A DNA stretch of 20,956 nt from assembly GCA_027459525.1 (NCBI GenBank), contig DAIDIC010000051.1:1-20956 (forward strand). The letters are read 5' to 3'. The position numbers and the translations under genes are program-made. The notes under the pieces were generated by a model, which was not told where the DNA came from, did no database searches, and saw only the letters and a program-made list of their open reading frames with translations. This DNA is from JAJYBV01 sp021812265 (GTDB lineage: Bacteria > Chloroflexota > Ktedonobacteria > Ktedonobacterales > JACDGC01). Position 1 is the stretch's first letter. Every line of letters begins with the position of its first letter. Below are positions 1 to 7,984 of this stretch, piece by piece.

Positions 1-1
1 A

Positions 2-673
2 GATAAAACACCATTACAGATAGCGCAAGAAATGTTTTCTTACGCAGATGGCTGCACAATGAGCGCTAAAAAAGACGGTATGGCAAATATCGGCGGCTTT
101 ATTGCGCTGAATGACGGCGCCCTGGCAGAAAAACTGCGCAATTTATTAATTTTAACTGAAGGATTTCCCACATACGGCGGGCTGGCCGGCTACGATATGG
201 AGGCAATTGCTGTTGGCTTAATGGAGGCGCTGGATGAAGATTATTTGCGGTATCGCATTCGTTCGGTAGAATATTTGGGAGAAAAATTGACCCAAGCCAA
301 TATTCCAATTATCCAGCCAACCGGCGGACACGCCGTATATATCGACGCCGGCGCGTTTTTAAGTCATATTCCGCAAAGCCAATACCCCGCGCAAGCGTTG
401 TGTGTAGAGATGTATCTTGCCGCAGGGATTCGCGCTGTGGAAATCGGCAGTGTGATGTTTGGCAAGCCACAGCCTGATGGATCGGAGATTCCCGCTGCGT
501 TAGAATTGGTGCGGCTGGCTTTTCCGCGGCGTGTATACACCCAAAGCCACGTAGATTATTTGATTGAAGCGCTGTTGTATGTGGCCGACCGAGCCAAACA
601 GATTCGCGGTGTGCGCTTTACCTATCAGGCGCCAATGCTGCGGCACTTTACAGCGCAGTTTGCATTGATATAG
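2..673 (+). CDS. tnaA: Tryptophanase (beta-eliminating lyase), C-terminal part, truncated by window edge
   Basis: This is the C-terminal half of a PLP-dependent beta-eliminating lyase. The frame is open to the left edge, so the true start lies outside the window and the ATG at 32 is internal. The PLP-lysine segment TMSAKKD is present, with the Schiff-base lysine probably the second K (codon 71-73), followed by NIGGF and the family motif EGFPTYGGLAG. Tryptophanase and tyrosine phenol-lyase are close relatives. Here the specificity positions look like tryptophanase: AVEIGS rather than the arginine-bearing SMERG of tyrosine phenol-lyase, and RHFTA with histidine rather than RFFTA near the C-terminus. 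The expected reaction is tryptophan to indole, pyruvate and ammonia in the cytoplasm. The C-terminus is complete and aligns with the family end. The next gene converges on it from the other strand. The family call is sure; tryptophanase over tyrosine phenol-lyase is likely. Confidence 0.9.
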   Translation, partial: DKTPLQIAQEMFSYADGCTMSAKKDGMANIGGFIALNDGALAEKLRNLLILTEGFPTYGGLAGYDMEAIAVGLMEALDEDYLRYRIRSVEYLGEKLTQANIPIIQPTGGHAVYIDAGAFLSHIPQSQYPAQALCVEMYLAAGIRAVEIGSVMFGKPQPDGSEIPAALELVRLAFPRRVYTQSHVDYLIEALLYVADRAKQIRGVRFTYQAPMLRHFTAQFALI

Positions 674-718
674 ACCTAAGCGCAAGTAAAACAGAAGCAG
701 GACGCATGAAACAGCAAA

Positions 719-746
719 AGAGACATCCCAATTATGGGATGTCTCT
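719..746 (-). terminator. Hairpin terminator between convergent tnaA and SSS permease
   Basis: A perfect 12-bp stem, AGAGACATCCCA pairing with TGGGATGTCTCT, closes a 4-base loop. Read on the minus strand it is followed by TTTTGC, so it best serves the permease transcript. On the plus strand only a weak CCTTG tail follows, but it lies 45 bases after the tnaA stop and may also end that transcript. Confidence 0.75.
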
Positions 747-787
747 CCTTGATTGATGAATTGATTGAATAGTCATACAAAAAACGC

Positions 788-2350
788 TTAGAATTCCGGC
801 TCGATGACTGCCCCAATGGTTGCTGTTGCTTTTTCAACCGTCAGGTCGTGATAATCTGCCGCAGAGGTTTGGTCTTTGCCGTTGGAAACTTTAACCAAGT
901 TGAAAACAAGAGAAATAACCACCGTAACAACCAAATTGACGATTAACGCCCACATGCCGGCAAATACGGCATATTTCGTTCCCATAATAGTTAATGTATA
1001 GGTGGTGGATGAAATACCATGCGCAAAATTGTTGAAAACCATATAGCTTCCGGTAATCATACCGCCCAACCAGCCGATGATTAGTCCCCAGCGATGGAAC
1101 CAACGGGTGTACAAACCAAAGATGATCGGCGGGAAGATCTGCAAAATCCAGACGCCGCCCAGCAATTGGAATTGAATGGCGTTGCTCATCGGAAGCGCCA
1201 GCACGAACACTAAGGCGCCAAATTTAACAACAAGAGAAACCAGTTTGGCGACCGTGGCTTCTTCTTTAGGTGAAGCGTTAGCGCGGAAATATTCTTTATA
1301 GATATTGCGGGTAAATAAACTGGACGCCGCAATAGACATAACAGCAGCCGGCACTAAGGCGCCGATTGCAATACCGGCAAAAATTAATCCGATCATGGGA
1401 TCCGGGAAGAATTTATTGACCAATAAAGGCACTGCAAGGCTGGTGTTTGTTGTTTTAATACCGGCGCCAATGGCCATAAAGCCCACCAACGCAAGTAAAC
1501 CCAGCACAATAGAGTATGCGGGCAGCAACGCAGCATTGCGGCGGATAACTGTGCCGCTTTTAGAGCTGAAAATGCCCGTTAACGCATGAGGGTATAAAAA
1601 CAGCGCAAAAGCCGAGCCGAGCGCAAGGGTCCAATACGCAGGGATTTGCGCAGGCGCAAGCGTAAGTTTTGCTTTAGGAACTGAAGCAAAAATGTGCCCG
1701 AATCCGCCAAGTTGCGATGGCACATAAATAACGATTGCCAATACCGCAATGTAGATGAGCGCGTCTTTTACCAGCGCTATCAATGCGGGAGCGCGCAGCC
1801 CGCTCGTGTAGGTATACGCCGCCAGCACAACAAACGCAATAAACAGCGGCAGATCTTTTAATAAGCCGGTTCCCTGAAGCCCCATTTCCTGCAATACTAC
1901 TTGAATGCCAACCAATTGCAAAGCAATATACGGCATGGTAGCAAGTATACCGGTAAAGGCAACAGCTAACGCCAGTGTCGGGCTTTCAAATCTGCCGCGC
2001 ACGAAGTCTGAAGCGGTAATATAATTATGCTTTTTGGCGACTGCCCACATACGCGGCATAACCGCAAAAACAAACGGATAAACAATAAGAGTATAGGGCA
2101 CTGCGTAGAAACCCAAAGCGCCGGCGCTATATACAAGGCCGGGAACCGCAATAAAGGTATATGCTGTGTATAAATCACCACCCAATAAAAACCAAGTTAT
2201 AACAGTTCCGAAAGATCTGCCGCCTAAACTCCACTCATTCAGATGGTTTAGGTCGCCCCTGCGCCAGCGGGCTGCGACAAATCCGATTACTGTTACAACT
2301 AAAAATAAGAAGATGAAGACGGAAAGCGCAACTACATTAACATTCGACAT
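788..2350 (-). CDS. Sodium:solute symporter family permease (MctP/YhjB-like)
   Basis: This is a polytopic membrane permease of the SSS family, 520 residues from the chosen start. The N-terminal helix is followed by a charged WRRGDLNHLNEW loop and the family-typical LGGRSFG and LLGGDLYTAYTFIAVPG segments. About 13 hydrophobic stretches follow, with YITASDFVRGRF after the third or fourth helix. I chose the ATG at 2350 because an AGGA-type ribosome site lies just upstream and MSNVNVVALS matches the usual start; a longer frame from 2407 has no visible ribosome site. The gene follows a DUF3311 small membrane protein by 68 bases, an arrangement known for Bacillus YhjC-YhjB and for monocarboxylate permeases of the MctP group. 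By inference the substrate is a small organic acid taken up with sodium or protons, but sequence alone does not fix it. Confidence 0.88.
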   Translation of the reverse strand: MSNVNVVALSVFIFLFLVVTVIGFVAARWRRGDLNHLNEWSLGGRSFGTVITWFLLGGDLYTAYTFIAVPGLVYSAGALGFYAVPYTLIVYPFVFAVMPRMWAVAKKHNYITASDFVRGRFESPTLALAVAFTGILATMPYIALQLVGIQVVLQEMGLQGTGLLKDLPLFIAFVVLAAYTYTSGLRAPALIALVKDALIYIAVLAIVIYVPSQLGGFGHIFASVPKAKLTLAPAQIPAYWTLALGSAFALFLYPHALTGIFSSKSGTVIRRNAALLPAYSIVLGLLALVGFMAIGAGIKTTNTSLAVPLLVNKFFPDPMIGLIFAGIAIGALVPAAVMSIAASSLFTRNIYKEYFRANASPKEEATVAKLVSLVVKFGALVFVLALPMSNAIQFQLLGGVWILQIFPPIIFGLYTRWFHRWGLIIGWLGGMITGSYMVFNNFAHGISSTTYTLTIMGTKYAVFAGMWALIVNLVVTVVISLVFNLVKVSNGKDQTSAADYHDLTVEKATATIGAVIEPEF

Positions 2351-2418
2351 TGAGTTAATCCTGCTTCTTTGAAAGGATGGCTGTGTTCGGTTTTCATAAG
2401 AGAACAACAGCCCGGCTG

Positions 2419-2625
2419 TTATTCCTTAACTAAGAAATAGACAACAACCGTAATAAGGCCAGAAAGAACGATCCATAGCATTTGATACCAATAGAAGAAT
2501 GGAATGCCAATGAAACTTGGGGAAAGTGTGTTGTATGACGGCGCATACAAACTAAAAATAAACGGAAGCAGTAACAGCGCCATCCACGCCTTTCTTGCTC
2601 CGCTTGTGCTTTGACTTGTTGGCAT
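2419..2625 (-). CDS. DUF3311 family small membrane protein, partner of SSS permease
   Basis: This is a 68-residue protein with two predicted membrane segments (about residues 14-29 and 45-65) joined by a loop with the DUF3311 signature: P-x-Y, then GIPFFYWYQMLW. The protein has a short basic N-terminus and ends VVYFLVKE. It starts at ATG 2625, with AAAGGA about 11 bases upstream, and is the first gene after the promoter at 2687-2716. DUF3311 proteins are repeatedly found immediately before SSS permeases (for example yhjC-yhjB in Bacillus subtilis), which suggests an accessory subunit or stability factor, by analogy with the two-subunit pantothenate symporter-type systems. The biochemical role is not established. 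The family call rests on the loop motif, size and neighbour. Confidence 0.85.
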   Translation of the reverse strand: MPTSQSTSGARKAWMALLLLPFIFSLYAPSYNTLSPSFIGIPFFYWYQMLWIVLSGLITVVVYFLVKE

Positions 2626-2655
2626 TGCTGCAGGTTCCTTTCTACAGGGAAATTT

Positions 2656-2681
2656 TAGTCACATCTGCAACGATGTGATTA
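2656..2681. promoter_or_regulatory. Inverted repeat at predicted start of SSS transcript (operator candidate)
   Basis: The arms TAGTCACATC and GATGTGATTA around TGCAAC are inverted copies over 10 bases with one G-T mismatch; the core CACATC-N6-GATGTG is perfect. It lies immediately downstream of the predicted -10 (2687-2692) on the minus strand, where a repressor would block initiation. It could also fold as a hairpin in the 5' leader. Confidence 0.5.
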
Positions 2682-2686
2682 TAAGG

Positions 2687-2716
2687 AATATAACAAGTTA
2701 TATCGGTTTTTGTCAA
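2687..2716 (-). promoter_or_regulatory. Sigma-70-like promoter of DUF3311-SSS operon
   Basis: On the minus strand a consensus -35 TTGACA (2711-2716) is followed, after an 18-base spacer, by TATATT (2687-2692). This lies 62 bases upstream of the DUF3311 start codon. The -35 is a perfect match, so this is the strongest promoter-like sequence in the window. Confidence 0.7.
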
Positions 2717-3236
2717 TATGTTATGGAAATACAAAACCGAAATAAGCTGCTTATATTTAAAACCAGAATAGTGATGTGATCAGAAATTGTCAGTATTAGT
2801 AAAAATAGAAAATTTGGATGCAGCCGGGTAGACAGCGCCATATTTATGACGTATAATAAAGAATAACAAAATATAAGCTCACAGATAGCTTACTTTTCCC
2901 TTGCAGCCAGGCACAAGAAGAAAAGTTGTATCTAATTGGCTATATTGTTTTTAACGATATATTCGATGAAGAATATATGATGATGAAAACCCAAAGACGG
3001 GTAGTTTTGAGTAGTGTTCTTTTGAATAGCTTTAAATCATCCGAGCAAACTTCAAGTGCTTTTCATCTCTGCAATGTTCATGAATTTCGTAAACAGGTCA
3101 TTTATCATATATCTTATTATGTAATCATTTCGTAATTTTTTTGCGAAATGTCGATAAGATTGTATGGGATGTAACCGGTTCCGCCAAAAAGAAAACCTGA
3201 CAGGATATTTGGCTGCCAATATACAGGCTTTGGTTA
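2717..3236. other. Long AT-rich intergenic region between divergent SSS and dpp operons
   Basis: Together with its flanks, nearly 800 bases separate the divergent start codons at 2625 and 3421. I find no credible gene here. The only noteworthy structure is an inverted repeat CATTTCG-N11-CGAAATG at 3126-3150 with a T-rich loop. The composition is AT-rich and no riboswitch consensus was recognised. It may hold further regulator sites for the two transporter operons. Confidence 0.6.
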
Positions 3237-3271
3237 TTGACTGTTTGAGAAGAATCGTGTTACGATATCGT
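3237..3271 (+). promoter_or_regulatory. Promoter of dpp operon with overlapping palindrome
   Basis: The -35 TTGACT (3237-3242) and the -10 TACGAT (3261-3266) are separated by 18 bases. The -10 overlaps a perfect 10-base palindrome ACGATATCGT (3262-3271), and a related half, GGTATCGT, follows at 3284-3291. The predicted leader is about 150 bases to the dppB ATG at 3421. The palindrome sits where a repressor would block RNA polymerase. Confidence 0.5.
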
Positions 3272-3420
3272 TAAAATTACGAAGGTATCGTTTGCTATAG
3301 CCCATAGGCGCCCGAATGGTTTCATTTGGTTCAGCAGACAGTAACAGCGGATTGGGCCGCTTATTGTGTATCCCATAAAAGATATGTCGCAAAAAAACAA
3401 ACATGAAATTGGAGGTTGCA

Positions 3421-4449
3421 ATGCTAAATTATACAATTCGCCGCTTACTGATAGCGATTCCTGTCTTTTTAGCTCTCACATTCATAACATTTGCCATAGC
3501 TAGGTGGAATCCGGACGGAGGAGCGCTTAGCGCATATATCGGGCCAGGACACCATGTAGAAACAACAGCGCAATTAAATGCAATAAAAGCACGTTTAGGG
3601 TTAAATGTGCCATGGTTTATTGCCTATTTCTATTGGTTACGAAATTTATTCCAAGGTGATTTGGGTGTTTCGGTGTTAACCCATGAGCCTGTTTTGCGAG
3701 CGTTAGGAGAAAGGCTGCCGGCAACCCTTTTATTAACGGTTCCAGCTTTTGTATTCCAAGAGACTTTAGCCGTTACCCTTGGAATTTTTTCCGCTCTGCG
3801 CAAAGGTTCTTTTTTTGATGAATTTTTCTCTTTTATAGCGTATGCGTTTTTTGCGGTTCCAACGTTTTGGCTGGGGTTGGTGTTAATTATTATTTTAGGC
3901 GTAGAACTGCCAAGTATGATAGGATGGGGGCTGCCCTTTAACGGAATATTGAATGTGCGGCTCGGCATTCCTTTTGGAACCCCGCTATTTTGGTCATATT
4001 ATAAAACACATTTTGTATCTACAACACTAGACATTATAGGGCATATGATTATGCCGTGGTTTACATTGATGGCGGTAGGAATTGCCGGTGACAGCAGGTT
4101 TATGCGCGGCCAAATGCTTGGAGTGCTGAATATGGATTATATTCGCACAGCGCGGGCAAAGGGTCTTCCCTCTCGCATCATTGTGTGGAAACACTCAGTT
4201 CGCAATGCAATTATTCCGATTGTAACAAATATTGGGTTAACAATTCCGGGATTAATCGGCGGAGCGATTATTACCGAACAGATTTTTGGTATCGAGGGAA
4301 CAGGGCATTATTTTATTGAAGCTGCGCAATCCGAAGATTACCCTGTTGTTATTGCAATGACAGTTTTGATTGGTGGATTGGTGATTTTATTTAATATCTT
4401 GACCGATTTGACATATGGTTTGGTCGATCCACGAATTCGCTATGATTAA
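3421..4449 (+). CDS. dppB: Dipeptide/oligopeptide ABC transporter permease DppB/OppB
   Basis: This is the first inner-membrane subunit of a peptide/nickel-type ABC importer, 342 residues. It opens with the family hallmark NYTIRRLLIAIPVF (N-terminal helix), then a periplasm-facing segment with LGLNVPW and GDLGVSV. About five further membrane helices follow, with the cytoplasmic coupling loop DYIRTARAKGLP at residues 239-250, which contacts the ATPases. The C-terminus DLTYGLVDPRIRYD is typical. The start is ATG 3421 because GGAGG lies at 3411-3415, six bases before it; the in-frame ATG at 3403 has no such site. It begins an operon with dppC 44 bases downstream. DppB and OppB cannot be separated reliably from the sequence, so the substrate may be di- or oligopeptides. 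Confidence 0.93.
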   Translation: MLNYTIRRLLIAIPVFLALTFITFAIARWNPDGGALSAYIGPGHHVETTAQLNAIKARLGLNVPWFIAYFYWLRNLFQGDLGVSVLTHEPVLRALGERLPATLLLTVPAFVFQETLAVTLGIFSALRKGSFFDEFFSFIAYAFFAVPTFWLGLVLIIILGVELPSMIGWGLPFNGILNVRLGIPFGTPLFWSYYKTHFVSTTLDIIGHMIMPWFTLMAVGIAGDSRFMRGQMLGVLNMDYIRTARAKGLPSRIIVWKHSVRNAIIPIVTNIGLTIPGLIGGAIITEQIFGIEGTGHYFIEAAQSEDYPVVIAMTVLIGGLVILFNILTDLTYGLVDPRIRYD

Positions 4450-4493
4450 GGTTTGTTTTGCTTTGTATAACATTTTAGTGAGGAATATTTAAT

Positions 4494-5495
4494 ATGGCTA
4501 CACAAAACCCAAGCAGCGCCCAATTTGAGGATTTTGGCCAGACAAATTCAACCGGCACATATACCCCGGTAACTATTTTAGGTGATGAAGATCGTCTTGC
4601 GCTAAAACCGCTTTCTCAGGTTGAATTATATTGGCGGAGGTTTCGCAAACACCGATTTGCGCAAATTGGATCTGGATTTATGGTGTTTGTTATTTTAATG
4701 GCAATAGCGGCGCCGCTGATTACCCCCGGTGTAAACGCTTCCACTATGAATCTGAATTTAAGTTTCGGTTCGCATCCGCCATCCTTAAGCAATTTTCCCG
4801 ATTATATATTCGGGACTACCGATGAACTGCATTACAGCGTGCTGGACTTAATTACTTTCGGAGCCAGAACATCTCTAATCATCGGCTTTTTCAGCGCATT
4901 GTTGTCAGTAATTGTTGGAACACTGGTTGGCGCAGTTGCCGGTTATTTCGGCGGTATCGTTGATAACATAATAATGCGTATCACTGATATCTTTTTAACC
5001 ATTCCGTTCTTCCCGCTGCTTATTTCTCTTTCTTCCATTTTAGGGCATGGATCTGGTTTAGGGCCGGGATTTATTATTACGATCTTTGCCATATTTGGTT
5101 GGGCAGGTATTTCCAGAGTTATTCGCAGCGTCTTCTTGTCGCTGCGTGAATTAGAGTATACCGAAGCGGCTAAATCTGTTGGCATAAATCATTTTCGTAT
5201 TATTGTCCGACATCTGATTCCCAACGCAATTTCACCGATTGTTGTTACCTTTACTTTAGCGTTTGCCGCTAATATTGTTGCTGAATCAACCCTTGACTTT
5301 TTGGGTTTAGGCATTATGTTTCCGCCGACTGCAACTTGGGGGAATGCGCTGGCCTCGGCGCAAGGTGATATTGCCAACGGTGACTGGTGGTGGACGTTAT
5401 TCCCGGGTTTATTCTTAACATTAACCGTGCTGGCAACTTCCTTTATTGGCGACGGACTCCGCGACGCGCTTGATGTGCGCTCCAAAATTGATTAA
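4494..5495 (+). CDS. dppC: Dipeptide/oligopeptide ABC transporter permease DppC/OppC
   Basis: This is the second permease subunit, 333 residues. A hydrophilic N-terminal tail of about 45 residues ends in LYWRRFRKHRFAQIGSG, the usual OppC-type entry into the first helix (about 58-78). An external segment with FGTTDELH follows, a variant of the common GTDxxGRD motif in which GRD is replaced. Helices then surround the ABC coupling loop EYTEAAKSVGINHFR (221 onward), the canonical EAA motif. The C-terminus GDGLRDALDVRSKID is typical. ATG 4494 is preceded by GAGG about nine bases upstream. It lies between dppB and dppD in one operon with gaps of 44 and 32 bases. Confidence 0.93.
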   Translation: MATQNPSSAQFEDFGQTNSTGTYTPVTILGDEDRLALKPLSQVELYWRRFRKHRFAQIGSGFMVFVILMAIAAPLITPGVNASTMNLNLSFGSHPPSLSNFPDYIFGTTDELHYSVLDLITFGARTSLIIGFFSALLSVIVGTLVGAVAGYFGGIVDNIIMRITDIFLTIPFFPLLISLSSILGHGSGLGPGFIITIFAIFGWAGISRVIRSVFLSLRELEYTEAAKSVGINHFRIIVRHLIPNAISPIVVTFTLAFAANIVAESTLDFLGLGIMFPPTATWGNALASAQGDIANGDWWWTLFPGLFLTLTVLATSFIGDGLRDALDVRSKID

Positions 5496-5527
5496 TTGGT
5501 AAAATCCTAAAAGGAGAGCTTTATTCA

Positions 5528-6634
5528 GTGTCTGAATCATTTCAAACAACGAGTGACAACGTATTGGAAGTGCGTGGCTTAAAAACGTATTTCCGAACAA
5601 TGGATGGTGTTGTGCGCGCAGTAGACGGAGTTGATTTTTCCATAAAAGCTGGTAAAACGCTGGGTGTTGTCGGAGAATCTGGCAGCGGTAAAAGTGTTAC
5701 CGCGTTTTCAGTTATGCGCCTTTTAAGCAGCAATGGCTATATCGCCGAAGGTGAAATATTATTTCAAGGGAAAAATGTCGCTACTGCATCTGAAGATGAA
5801 ATGCGCAAGATTCGCGGCAATAAAATGTCGATGATCTTCCAAGAGCCAATGACATCACTGAATCCGGTGTACACCATTGGCGATCAGGTTTCGGAAGTGT
5901 TGCGCACACATAAAAATCTACATGGCTCTGCAGCAAAAGACCGCACCATTGATATGCTGCGACGTGTTGGCATTCCTGCAGCGGAACGGCGCTACAGCGA
6001 TTACCCGCATAACCTCAGCGGCGGTATGCGCCAGCGCGTAATGATTGCTATGGCTTTGGCGACTGATCCCACATTGTTGATTGCTGATGAGCCAACAACT
6101 GCGCTGGATGTTACTATTCAAGCGCAGATCCTTGACTTGATGCGTGGATTGGCTAATGATTTTAAAACATCTATTATGTTAATTACCCATGATTTAGGTG
6201 TAATTGCCGAAATGGCCGATGATGTGGCTGTGATGTATACCGGCAAGGTGGTTGAACGCGGCACTGCATATGAAATACTAAAAGAAGCCAAACACCCATA
6301 TACGATGGGGCTGTTGAACTCTATACCCGGTGAAGAGGCCAAAGGAGAAAAACTTGCGGTTATTCGCGGCAGTGTTCCCAGCCCGTTAAACTTGCCCGAA
6401 GGCTGCACATTTGCCCCACGATGCCCATTTGCTATGGATATTTGCACGAAAAAAGACCCCAAATTTCTGGATCTTGGCGGCGGACATATGGCAAAATGCT
6501 GGCTGTATCAAACACCATCCGGGCAAGTGCAAATACCTGCAACACAACCTTCATGGGTAACCGCAACCCAAGAACTTAATCAGAGAATCGCTGAGCTAAG
6601 CGCAGCAAAAACTTCACAAAATCCATCAGCCTGA
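5528..6634 (+). CDS. dppD: Dipeptide/oligopeptide ABC transporter ATPase DppD/OppD
   Basis: This cytoplasmic ATPase energises peptide import. The 368 residues show Walker A GESGSGKS (49-56), Q-loop Q105, signature LSGGMRQR (from 163), Walker B LLIADEP (183-189) and switch His221. The C-terminal peptide-transporter extension has four cysteines, C293, C299, C306 and C324, in CX5CX6CX17C spacing. From memory, an iron-sulfur cluster has been reported at such a motif in a mycobacterial DppD, so metal binding here is inferred. The start is GTG 5528, since AAAGGAGAG lies about ten bases upstream and the protein then begins at the usual place. It follows dppC by 32 bases and precedes dppF by 35. The final 40 residues after the last cysteine are a poorly conserved tail. 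Confidence 0.93.
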   Translation: MSESFQTTSDNVLEVRGLKTYFRTMDGVVRAVDGVDFSIKAGKTLGVVGESGSGKSVTAFSVMRLLSSNGYIAEGEILFQGKNVATASEDEMRKIRGNKMSMIFQEPMTSLNPVYTIGDQVSEVLRTHKNLHGSAAKDRTIDMLRRVGIPAAERRYSDYPHNLSGGMRQRVMIAMALATDPTLLIADEPTTALDVTIQAQILDLMRGLANDFKTSIMLITHDLGVIAEMADDVAVMYTGKVVERGTAYEILKEAKHPYTMGLLNSIPGEEAKGEKLAVIRGSVPSPLNLPEGCTFAPRCPFAMDICTKKDPKFLDLGGGHMAKCWLYQTPSGQVQIPATQPSWVTATQELNQRIAELSAAKTSQNPSA

Positions 6635-6669
6635 GTAAAACTGAGTAGAAAGACAGAGGAGTTCATAGA

Positions 6670-7725
6670 ATGAGCGTAACTGAAAATACTATTGGCGCGG
6701 CGTATCCGCAGGCTGGGAATGATGTCAATACGTTAATCAGCGTACAGAATCTGAAAAAATATTATCCGGTTCTTGGCGGCGTTTTCCGCACGAAAGTTGC
6801 AGATGTAAAAGCTGTAGACGACATTTCGTTTTCAATCAATAAAGGGGAAACATTTGGCTTAGTAGGAGAAAGCGGCTGCGGAAAATCAACCGCCGGACGC
6901 GCAATTTTGCGATTGCATGAGCCTACTGCGGGTAAAATTGTTTTTAACGGCGCTGATATCACTAAGTATAAAGCTGGGCAAATGAAATCTTTGCGCAGCA
7001 AACTGCAGATCATTTTTCAAGATCCCTATTCTTCGCTTAACCCCAGCATGCCAATCAGTGATATTATTGGCGAAGGCTTAATTGCGCAAGGCGTTAGGTC
7101 ACGCAAAGAGCGGGAAAGTATTATTGCGTTCTATTTAAAGCGCGTTGGTTTACAACCTGAATATATGCGACGTTTTCCGCATGAATTCAGCGGCGGCCAG
7201 CGGCAGCGTATCGGCATAGCGCGCGCGCTGGCGCTGAAACCTGCGTTTGTGGTAGCGGATGAGCCGGTAAGCGCACTGGATGTTTCCATTCAATCTCAGG
7301 TGTTAAATTTGCTGAAAGAACTGCAGCAGGAATTTAACCTCACCTACTTGTTTATTGCGCATAATTTGCCGGTTGTAGAATATATCAGCGACCGGGTTGG
7401 CGTTATGTATTTGGGTAAATTGGTTGAAGTCGGAGAATCCAAAACGCTCTATAATATGCCGCTGCACCCTTACACTGCAGCGTTATTATCCGCTGCGCCA
7501 ATTCCTGACCCAACAGTGCGCCGCAAACGCATACTTTTAACCGGCGATGTTCCCAGCCCAATTAATCCCCCCAGCGGATGCCGCTTCCATACTCGGTGTC
7601 CGATTGCTCAACCTATCTGCTCAGAGCAGGAGCCTGCTTTGGTAGATAAAACAGGCGTGGGGCATTTTGTTGCCTGCCACTTCTCAGATCGCGTTGGTGA
7701 CCTTGTGGCAACAACAAAAAATTAA
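6670..7725 (+). CDS. dppF: Dipeptide/oligopeptide ABC transporter ATPase DppF/OppF
   Basis: This is the second ATPase, expected to pair with DppD as a heterodimer. The 351 residues show Walker A GESGCGKST (66-74), Q-loop Q117, FSGGQRQR (from 173), Walker B FVVADEP (193-199) and switch His231, here in AHNLPVV rather than the more common SHDLxVV. The C-terminal extension repeats the four-cysteine pattern at C304, C310, C317 and C336. ATG 6670 is preceded by GAGGAG about nine bases upstream. It is the last gene of the operon; hairpins follow at 7749-7802 and 7906-7939. No substrate-binding protein gene lies on either side of the operon in this window. Confidence 0.93.
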   Translation: MSVTENTIGAAYPQAGNDVNTLISVQNLKKYYPVLGGVFRTKVADVKAVDDISFSINKGETFGLVGESGCGKSTAGRAILRLHEPTAGKIVFNGADITKYKAGQMKSLRSKLQIIFQDPYSSLNPSMPISDIIGEGLIAQGVRSRKERESIIAFYLKRVGLQPEYMRRFPHEFSGGQRQRIGIARALALKPAFVVADEPVSALDVSIQSQVLNLLKELQQEFNLTYLFIAHNLPVVEYISDRVGVMYLGKLVEVGESKTLYNMPLHPYTAALLSAAPIPDPTVRRKRILLTGDVPSPINPPSGCRFHTRCPIAQPICSEQEPALVDKTGVGHFVACHFSDRVGDLVATTKN

Positions 7726-7748
7726 TCTTTCGATTACATTTTTCTGTG

Positions 7749-7802
7749 CGCCTTTCAATTTTTGCTCCGCTCTCTCTGCATAGAGCGCAAAATTGAAAGG
7801 CG
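7749..7802. repeat. Large inverted repeat (hairpin) downstream of dppF
   Basis: A 17-base arm at 7749-7765 and a 16-base arm at 7787-7802 (GCAAAATTGAAAGGCG) are complementary except for one bulged T. The interior adds a second stem, GCTCT (7769-7773) with AGAGC (7782-7786). No T-run follows on either strand, so it is not a standard intrinsic terminator. It could protect the 3' end of the dpp transcript or be a remnant of a small repeat element. Confidence 0.7.
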
Positions 7803-7905
7803 TTGCTGTATATACCCCACCTTTCCCGCAAGGAATATGCGGCGACGGCAAACAGAAACGCAATTACGGCAAAGTCTTTTACAGGGCTGGGAATGTAGTG
7901 TATAA

Positions 7906-7939
7906 AAAAGCGGAGATGTTCATAAACATCTCCGCTTTT
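7906..7939. terminator. Bidirectional intrinsic terminator between dpp and fad operons
   Basis: A perfect 15-bp stem, AAAAGCGGAGATGTT with AACATCTCCGCTTTT, closes the loop CATA. The A-run on one side and the T-run on the other give U-tracts in both directions, fitting its place between dppF (+) and fadN (-), whose stop codon is 46 bases away. Confidence 0.88.
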
Positions 7940-7984
7940 CTCATTGCGACGTATGCCACGCTCATGCGCATATTCAAACACGCA

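Noticed and set aside
2926..3135. A 69-codon plus-strand frame in the SSS-dpp gap.
   Set aside because: It needs a TTG start without a ribosome site, has no recognisable family features and lies in AT-rich DNA where such frames arise by chance.
7613..7981. A 122-codon minus-strand frame overlapping the end of dppF and the hairpins after it.
   Set aside because: It overlaps a certain gene, covers both hairpin structures and the terminator, and its protein shows no family features.
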